A stretch of 64,000 nucleotides of DNA from Labia minor (lineage: Eukaryota; Arthropoda; Insecta; Dermaptera; Spongiphoridae): contig OY720344.1 of NCBI GenBank assembly GCA_963082975.1, positions 31,841,172 through 31,905,171 of the forward strand, read 5' to 3'. Every line of letters starts with the position of its first letter. Positions within the stretch are counted from its first letter, which is position 1. Both the position numbers and the translations under genes were made by a program. The notes beneath the pieces are model-generated. The model saw only the letters and a list, made by a program, of their open reading frames with translations. It searched no databases and had not been told where the DNA came from. Shown here piece by piece: positions 56,066 to 64,000 of the stretch.

Positions 56066-59000
56066 CGGAGGGCCATAGAGATAGATAGATATGAAACGAT
56101 TGGTAAAATTATAATTTTATTTAGTTTTTTAAATTTTAATTTATCTATATTTTAATTTATCATCACATATTTTGAAATATTTGAAATTTTACATATGACT
56201 AATTTCAAACAAATTTTATTAAAAGAAATTATGCTTTTTTCAAAAATTCCTCATTCAATATGATATTAATTCCTATAATAACAATAAATAATAATGACTT
56301 ATAAAAACATTAAATTTAATTTAAAGGATTATGAAATAATATTTTATTTTGAACGGATTTATATGAGATGAAAGAAATCAACACTTTTTAACTTTACTCT
56401 GTTTGGTCCAACTCTTGACATATTGACCTTCCAAATTAGCCAGCGAAGAGGAATGAAGCAATATTTAGTATACCAATGATAAGCATAATAATTTTATTTT
56501 ACCTACTTGCATAATTTATTCATAAGTTCTTTCTTCAAACAAGATAATAAGGAAGTTCTTTCAATTCTTTCTCATCTAAATTCTCTTTCATTTTATATTT
56601 TTTTGAATTGAGTGCGTGCGAAGATTTCTCACAAACCACTAATAGATCATTTTTTTTAATAATAATATATATACCTATTTTGTTCTTTCTACATCTTATT
56701 TTGATGTTTCTTTTTTAAATAAACTATCTCTTCTTATTAATGTCAATTCATCGCTTTTTTAATGAGATAATTTTAATTATTTACGTCTTTAATAAGATCT
56801 CATTTTAGAAACATTGACGCAACTTTTCAATTTATGGAAAAAAAAAAATAAATAAACAAACAAATCATTCGATGAACCGTAAAACTTATCAATTGGGTGA
56901 TTATTTTTTTTTACTATTGTACAATGTATTGTTTTTGATATAATATTTAAGGCCCAATTTAATTAAAAATAAATAATAGAATTTAATTATGTTTAAGCGT
57001 GAAGAAAATATTTATTAGCATATAATGAACATTACTAACTAATTATTATTAATTTATAATTTTAAAAAATGTAATAATAATATATAATAAAAAAAAAACA
57101 ACAAGCTAAACCTTGTTAGGACCGTAACCGAAAATATTTTGTAAATTTAAATAGAAATAATTTATATATAAAAATGTAAAGATTTTAATGTATTATATTC
57201 AATTTCAATGAATGGTTTCAACCATTAATTATATAAGAGATGTTAATAATCTTATTTTTCACTATTTTTTAAAAATAAATATATTATTTTTTAAACATAT
57301 TTTTTATCTAATTCTAAGTAATATATAAACATAAGTCATTATACCCTTAATATAAACATTTTAAAAATAGATATTAAATTATAAGAAGAGAAAAGTGTTC
57401 ATTTACAATTATTTCAAATATCAGTTTCCCTCTTGCTAGTTGTCTTTAGAACAGGTTTGTGACAACTTTTTCTTTATCAGTGATTTTCACCTGCAGCGTG
57501 GAATTCTAAATTCACGTGTCGTTCATGGAGAGGGATTAATACGCCCTTGGAAAGCAGCCAACTGATATGGAAGGGTTATCATTATTATCTAGAGGAAAAA
57601 AAATATATCATCGATTTATTTTTAATACGTCATATAGCTAAAATGTCTTATTTATGGAAAATTATTTAAAAAAATACTATAAATAGTTAAGAATGACGTT
57701 TGTTATTAAGTCAGATTTTTAAGAAGGACAAAATATTTCTTGAAAATGATCATTGATATATATACCTATATATATATATATAAGTTTGAAATTGTCCCTT
57801 GACATCACCTGTTATTGTAAAAATTAAAACTTATATTATTGCAAAACATAACAAATACATGTTTAAATAGTTTATGAAAATTAGGTGGTATATATATATA
57901 TATATATTATATATAAAAAGGACATCAAATTACAATTGTTATTTAATATTCTTTAAATTCATTTGATCAAATTCAGGTTTTTTCTTAAAGATTTTCTAGG
58001 TAGTTAAATTTTACCACTCAGTATGACAATTTCATTCAATTTTAAATGTCTTTACTATTAATAATTTTAATAATTAATGTTCGCATGTACTTCAATATAA
58101 TTATTGGTTTATTATTAATTTAGACTCTTGAGAAGATTCATGATCATGGTTTATATATATATATAAATTAAAAAATAGAAAATTTATTTACTCATATTAA
58201 ATAATTATTTTTTAAATTTTTATTATATTTTATTTTTATAAAATATTTATATTTATATTAAATTGAAAGAATATCTTTCATAGTATTAACTTATATCATT
58301 ATACCTGTTTATTATTATTATTTGAGGATCGAGGCACTTCATACAAGATAAATTTCATTTATCTCCAAGCAATCCCTACAGGGAGAATTTTATTTTTTTT
58401 GCACAGCCAGGTAAACAGTAAATTACTGAATCCTGACCGATTCCATTGTATCAGACTCAACGCTGACTTAGATCACCGGTTATTACCTGTTTATACTTAA
58501 GGTATAGATCATATATTCTAAAAATGTAAAAAAGGCCTATAATACAGATTGATGTATTATAACTTGTCTTGTCTATCTCGGTTAGTTCTATCATGAATAC
58601 AATAAATATTGTTTCTACCAATTTTCAAAATTTTATTAAAATAACATAAATATATAACTTATGAATCTTTATTTCAATTTCTAATAATCAATCAATATCA
58701 TTTAAATTAAATAATATATCATTTATATATTTTAACACAAATTAAATTAATTTAATAAATTTATTAGATCAAAGTTATTTAATATTTTTTTTATAATTAC
58801 ATTAAATATTCTTGATCAATTTAAAAGAATATTAATTAAAAAAATATAGAAATATGATTTTAAAAAGATCTGTTATATAAGTACATAAAAATTACAATTA
58901 AAATAAAATAATTTAAATATATAAAACATCTATTTCAATCCTCCATTTGTATAGGGAGATGAAACTAACTACTTATCTTCATAGCATTGATCTAAAATGA

Positions 59001-60840
59001 GAATAGATGGTTGCCTATATTTACAGGAGGTCTATGAGCGAAGAATAAGAATTTAGTAGCATAATTCCACAACTTTGAATACGAGAATCCTGGATGTAAA
59101 GGTTAGGAGATGTAAAAAAAATAATCTTTGGCTTTTTTAAATTAAATATCTGTAAAATATTTATTACTATTCAACTTTAAAAGGTGAATTTTAAACTTTT
59201 TTTCTATTTATCTTTTGGTATCATTAAAATTATTTATTAAAAAATCATCAATATATTATATAAATTTAAATACTTACAGTTTTGTTACAATATAAAAGTA
59301 AAAAAAAAATTAATTAAATTAAAATTAGCTTTATTTTTATAAATTTATTTTAATTTATGCCTATATATTGAAAGTTATCTTTTAGTTTATATTCTTATAT
59401 ATATAATATATAATGTATAATTTAAAGTATATATGTTTTTAATTAAACCAATTGAAAATATGGTTTATGACTTCATTGATACTTTAATCTTCTGTAAATT
59501 GTCGACAAATTCAATATAATTCTTAGGTGATTATCTCGACCACATTTATCTACGTAAGTAAAATTAAAAATAAATTTTCTAGTATCGTAAACAGAACGAG
59601 ATCCTCTGAATTGACGTCATTATTCAGCGTTATTCTCTTTTCCTTTGCCTCTTTGACCCCATGAATTAATAATAAATAAAATTTTTATCATTGTTTTATA
59701 TTTTTTTTCTCCCGACCTCATATTAATAAATGATATTTTTTATTAATTAACGTAGTCACTAGAGTATTTATAAAAAATCATTTTTAAAAATATATCTATT
59801 TTTCATTTATATATAATATATATAACGTCAATATTTTTTTATTTATTCTATAAATTTTATATTAAATTATCTTATTAGAACATTTAGATTCAAATCCAAA
59901 TTTGGACTATAAGAAATATATTTTTTATTTGGTTGATTGATTCATTCATTTAAAAATTGTGTTGATTATATTAGCAGAATATTATATATTTTCAATTATA
60001 TCATTTGTAAGAAAACATTATAATTTGGTGTACTGGTGTCAGTGTTTGACCCATTTGCAGGCCCAAGTCACGAGCGGGGCGGAGCCCACCTTTGAGTGGG
60101 CGCCGCCCCCGCCAAAAGGAAAGGACCATAGATAAGGAATATTTGCACGTGGCAGACCTGAAAAATTGACTTTCCTTTTTGTGCATTTTTATTTATTCAA
60201 ATAAGTTTTAGAATAAAAAAACTTTTTACTTGCTATTCAAGATAATTTTATTGATACTAAATACAATAAATTTCTAAGAAATTATTGGTTTTATTAACAT
60301 AAAATCGATTGATTTTTAGATTCAAAATTAGAATTATTAAATGTTCAATCTTTGCTTATTGAATTCATATTCTTCCAACAATATTTATTTATTTATTTGT
60401 TTTCATAATTTAATCCCTCATATGGGTTTTTAGCTAATTTTTAAAATAATACAAATAAATTAATTATAATTTTAATATTCTTATGAGTTATAATACAATA
60501 TGCTTATTTATGTCAGGTTTTTTCGTATTTTTCTTGTTTTGAAAAATGGGTTTTATACAATTTACATTTTAGATGCGAATTTAGCAGAAAAAACTTCTCA
60601 TTTCTGTCTACATTAAATAAGGAGATTCATATACATTTTTAATTGTTTTTAAACAAAAATGAATTAAATTTTTTAATTTATATACATATATATATTATAT
60701 GATTTTCCTATAGAAAAATATATGACGGTTGTGAAAGTTTAGTAAAATTTTTGTGTTTCATGACAAAGATAATTCTTTACTATTTAATTTTAGATGTTTT
60801 ATCGTTTAAAATTCTTAGCAAAAAATATTATTCAATAGAA
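56066..60840. other. AT-rich desert with four GC-richer islands
   Basis: No gene. More complex stretches lie at 56395-56470 and 56560-56640, at 57425-57600 (CACCTGCAGCGTGGAATTC, ATTCACGTGTCGTTCATGG with a CACGTG E-box, GCCCTTGGAAAGCAGCC), at 58325-58500 (GGATCGAGGCACTTCATACA, GACTTAGATCACCGGTTA) and at 60030-60140 (GAGCGGGGCGGAGCCCACC, GGGCGCCGCCCCCGCC). The last resembles the GGGGCGGAG motif at 33010 and may be a repeat end. The others could be regulatory. AT tracts near 57765-57785 and 57890-57910. Confidence 0.45.
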
Positions 60841-61096
60841 TTTAAGTGTGAAAAACCACCTCTGGCATATGTCTTTCCCTTCCATCAACAGGTGACCTGA
60901 TCTTCCGTTTGGATATCCGAAGATTTTATTGATAAATCCCGCAAATTGGATGAGCTAAATGCAGCAATTGTTCGTGAAATAGGGGCAATACCAATAAACA
61001 TGCTACAGGACGTGATTAGAAACTTCAGTACCCGATTACAGCTATGCGTTTATGGAAGGGGAGGACATTTTCCAGAGGTGTTTTTTCACACTTAAA
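60841..61096 (+). mobile_element. Tc1/mariner-like MITE retaining a transposase tail
   Basis: 256 bp bounded by 24-bp terminal inverted repeats: left TTTAAGTGTGAAAAACCACC, right GGTGTTTTTTCACACTTAAA, one mismatch by eye. From 60949 to a TAA at 61093-61095 the plus strand is open for 48 codons and reads DELNAAIVREIGAIPINMLQ and on to LQLCVYGRGGHFPEVFFHT, the typical last helix region of Tc1/mariner transposases. The stop lies inside the right terminal repeat. The rest of the gene is deleted. Confidence 0.82.
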
Positions 61097-61450
61097 TTAT
61101 CTTGGATAGGATTTTTTTTTGTTGTTTCCCAAAAATGGCACATGTAAAAAGGTCTCGACATTCAAATATCATTCATTCCACTAGTGCATCCTTACATATT
61201 TTACAAAGTCCAAGATTTTCAACTCTATTATAGAAAAAAAATTAAAATATATTTCAATTTGTAAATTTGAGTAATTTATTAAATCAATTATCTAATTACC
61301 TCTTTGATGAAATTAGTCACAAACTAAATATTAAGAAGCCATTTAGTTATAGTTGCCTATATACATTCAAAAAGGTTTTTGGTCAAAAACTTTGTAATTA
61401 ATTAATTATTAATATTTATTAATTTTAAACCTAAATTATTTAAAAAATTA

Positions 61451-61917
61451 GCTGGAGTGTCTCCACTGGACTATCTCGCAAATTTGTATCGGATTAAATA
61501 ACATATATTATATTTAAATTAAATTTAATTAATTAAATTATAAATTAAAATTAATAAATCATATTTATTAAACCAGCGCATGTTTGGCTCTTTGTTTATG
61601 GTACCACGTAACGTGTTGAAGCGTGAGATTTGCAGTGTTAAAAAATTAATTCTAGTACTTTCAGCGATTCAATCAAGCTGAAATTCTATATATAACAGTT
61701 TTATACAATTTTTAATCATGTGAAAAATTATCAAACATATATCTTTATTTTTACGGTCACTTTAGAAGTAAAAAAATCAAAACGTTGTAGGTTATGACCC
61801 TCTTCCGGTTGAGCTACATTTCTCAAAAGTTGATAGAAAACTATGAATTTTGAATAATGCCCAAGTACCAAATTTCATCATTCTAGCTCAAACCGTTTTT
61901 GCGTAATCTTGGTTAAA
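61451..61917 (-). repeat. Dispersed repeat E, copy 2
   Basis: Inverse copy of 51368-51806, from GCTGGAGTGTCTCCACTGGA to CGTTTTTGCGTAATCTTGGT. It is followed by a CA-rich tract and about 130 bp (AACCTTAGTGAAAATGATTC ... TCTCTTACGAGATAGTA) that may belong to the element but is missing beside copy 1. Confidence 0.8.
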
Positions 61918-62173
61918 TACATACACACACACATACACACACACAGACATTTTTCTCAACCTTAGTGAAAATGATTCGGGAACCTTCAAAACATATAAAA
62001 ACATCAAAATCTCAACATCGAAAATTTTCGTGATCGCAATACTATCTCTTACGAGATAGTAATAATAATAATGTAATTGGTATTAAATTAAATTCATGAG
62101 TTGAATTAAGAATCTTTAAGACTATCTCAATATTAAACAAAAGTTAATTTTATAATTATAAGTAAAAATAATA

Positions 62174-62638
62174 TAGGAGAGCAGGTCAATAAGTCCGTAA
62201 CTTTTTAACTGAAACAAAAAATATTATTTTATTTTTCATCGTAGTGTCCTTTGAACTCTATACACTTCGTGCTAGGTTTCTCCAATTTTTTTATCCCTTC
62301 CAAAAAATAAGATTTGTCGAGGACATCAAAATAGATTTGTTTGAGTGATTATTTCTTCGTTGGAGTCAAATCTCTTTCTGCCGAGCTATTTCTTCAGGTT
62401 TGGAAACAAGAAATAGTCACTCAGGGCTAATTCCGGAAAATAGGGCGAATGAGAGATCCAGAATAATAGATTATCATGGAAATTCACCTTTTTTCTTTTT
62501 CTTCTTTAATCACGAGTTAGTCAGCTATTCATGTATGTCAAACAAAAACTAAACGACCCAGCTGGTTCAAATTTCGACAGGAGTCAGTTGAAGGTTGCCT
62601 GCTGTGAGGAGCAGTGTTGGCATTTCATTTAAAAGATT
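62174..62638 (-). mobile_element. Mariner family A, copy 5
   Basis: The left end GAGCAGGTCAATAAGTCCGT is the terminal repeat. The minus strand carries the decayed transposase tail (ELKGHYDEK-like, KKLEKPSTKCIE, FDVLDKSYFLEGIKK) and the GACCCAGCTGGTTCAAATTT block in inverse. The other terminal repeat is lost near 62638. Non-functional. Confidence 0.82.
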
Positions 62639-63514
62639 TTATAAATTTGACATATGAATGAAAGTTTGGAAAATGTGAATTTAAATTATCTTTCTTAATG
62701 ACTAGAAAAAATTTTATTTTAATTTTCCGATTCCTTGCTTTTAGTTTTATGCTAAAATAAATTACTTTTTCTTTTTTCTTTATATACTTTCCGTAATCTT
62801 GTAGCTCTTTGAATTAATTCTGGTTTTTCACAACAACCTTGAAAATTTATTCTATTAAGATAAAGAAAAGTTTTTAATTGTTTTATTGTCATTGATTCAA
62901 ATTCTTTGTCATCTATAATATCTAAGATAGTTTAATCGTTTTATTTTTCTAAAATTAAATAAATAAAATAAAATGTAATCAAATAATGTAAATTGATTTT
63001 CTATAAATAGTAATGATTTGCTTTTAAAATAGATATCCATTATTGGATTATGAATCCAATAATAAGTGATATTTGAAATAAACCAGAATATATTTGTACT
63101 TTGCAATCTCTAGATTTTGGCATCTTTCTCATATAAAAACTCTTCCATTTTTTTTTTGAGAATTTTAAATTTTCTTACTTATTAAATCAAAACTTCTTTT
63201 TATATTCTTTTTATAATTCTATTAAATTATCTATTCTATATTAAATCTATTTCTTCAATAAATCCATCTATTCTATAAAATCTTTCTTTTAATTCTATTT
63301 TATTTAATTAAAATTCAAAATTTCCGTACAATGGTTTTATGTTACTCAACTTTATTTTTTCAAAAAATTCATTTTTAAGAATAATTAATTTTAATTTATT
63401 CCTAATTAAATAAATTTGTTGCTCATGGTAATTTTTTCAGTAAATATTTAGATCTCAATAATGGAATTTTATTTTACATACCATAAAAATTTTATATCAA
63501 TATATATAATTTCC
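62639..63514. other. AT-rich desert, nothing supported
   Basis: Repetitive TTTTAATTCTATT-like sequence with no gene. The frame at 62909-63106 has no recognisable domain. Confidence 0.55.
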
Positions 63515-63620
63515 GTCGTTATGTATGTGATGTGTGTAACAATATGAAGTTAGTTACAAATTCAGTTTAAACTTAAATTGCAAACACCGTTTGCAACGGT
63601 TTCGCCTAGTAATTTATATA
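63515..63620 (+). repeat. Dispersed repeat J, copy 2
   Basis: Matches 31425-31520: TTCAGTTTAAACTTAAATTG, then CAAACACCGTTTGCAACGG and TTCGCCTAGTAAT. Same orientation. Confidence 0.7.
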
Positions 63621-63639
63621 ATCATGTTATAAGGTGATT

Positions 63640-64000
63640 CAAAGAAACGGGAAATTTAAATAATTAAATAATTCCGTGAAAAGAAAAATTTAAAAAAAAA
63701 TATGTTTATGTCATTTTTTAGTAAAAAGTATGCTTTTTAGGAATACACAAAGATCAATTGATTTCTTGAATGAGCTTCTTCTCTATGCAAACACTCCAGC
63801 AACATCTTTGTTTGATTGTTCATGGTTTGTCGTGTGCGATCTCATCATACACCGGACAATATTCAACTTGTTCGAGATGAATGTCATAAAAAATTCACGA
63901 TCATCCAACAGAGAGCATCTTTATAGAAGTATTCAGAATATTAGAACAGGAAAATCCATGTTGTAGATAGTCCAGGCGAAAAAATTCACCTGTAAAATGT
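63640..64000 (+). mobile_element. Possible decayed DNA-transposase N-terminus
   Basis: Starts GGTGATTCAAAGAAACGGGA, resembling the terminal motif of some Tc1/mariner-like elements. A frame around 63830-63905 reads RVRSHHTPDNIQLVRDE, similar to the R-x-RTPENI--VR linker that follows the first helix-turn-helix of mariner-like transposases. Other frames and stops show decay. Continues past the window edge. Tentative. Confidence 0.35.

Noticed and set aside
1-64000. Endogenous virus or bracovirus-type segment
   Set aside because: No capsid, polymerase, envelope or virulence-type gene was recognised; the only viral-like sequence is reverse-transcriptase tails of non-LTR elements.

Overview
The window looks like nuclear DNA of an arthropod, most likely an insect. 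The genes have short GT-AG introns (about 60-90 nt where no transposon has landed). The roadblock dynein light chain is very close to insect versions. There are several mariner/Tc1 remnants and no bacterial gene organisation. Base composition is extremely AT-rich (by eye roughly a quarter G+C, not computed). Aphidiine parasitoid wasps have genomes this AT-rich, but that placement is only a guess.

Layout. Bases 1-5030 hold no gene I can support. Bases 5032-18911 are a compact housekeeping cluster. In order it holds an NDUFV3-like complex I subunit (-), a DXO/Rai1 RNA decapping nuclease (+), PDRG1 (-) with an intronless GPANK1-like gene nested on the same strand inside its first intron, an XK-related protein (+), and roadblock dynein light chain copy 1 (-), POLR1D/RPAC2 (-) and roadblock copy 2 (-). 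I rebuilt the multi-exon genes by hand from splice signals and reading phase; all exon joins keep frame. The roadblock gene was duplicated with about 1.2 kb of surrounding sequence, and POLR1D lies between the copies. The second copy carries a large extra insertion in its last intron and is diverging at the protein level.

From about 19 kb to 64 kb I find no protein-coding gene, only one clear tRNA-Pro(TGG) at 34081-34152. This 45 kb is AT-rich sequence packed with decayed mobile elements: five copies of one mariner family, a second mariner with long terminal inverted repeats, a Tc1-like MITE that still encodes a transposase tail, several fold-back MITEs, reverse-transcriptase C-terminal fragments, paired 0.5-0.65 kb inverted repeats, and two long elements that begin with a CTAG motif. 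Scattered through it are islands of 100-500 bp that are clearly richer in G+C and not obviously repetitive. The strongest, at 48.48-48.96 kb, carries three YY1-type sites and a TTACGTCA site and looks like a promoter. The region may be an intergenic regulatory desert or the intron of a gene extending beyond the window.

The cluster genes share no pathway. They cover respiration (NDUFV3), RNA quality control (DXO), prefoldin-like assembly (PDRG1), RNA binding (GPANK1), membrane lipid scrambling (XKR), dynein cargo transport (roadblock) and RNA polymerase I/III (POLR1D). I did not find a new multi-gene system. The most notable items are the nested PDRG1/GPANK1 arrangement, the diverging roadblock pair around POLR1D, a natural empty site that defines one mobile element, and the YY1-rich island.
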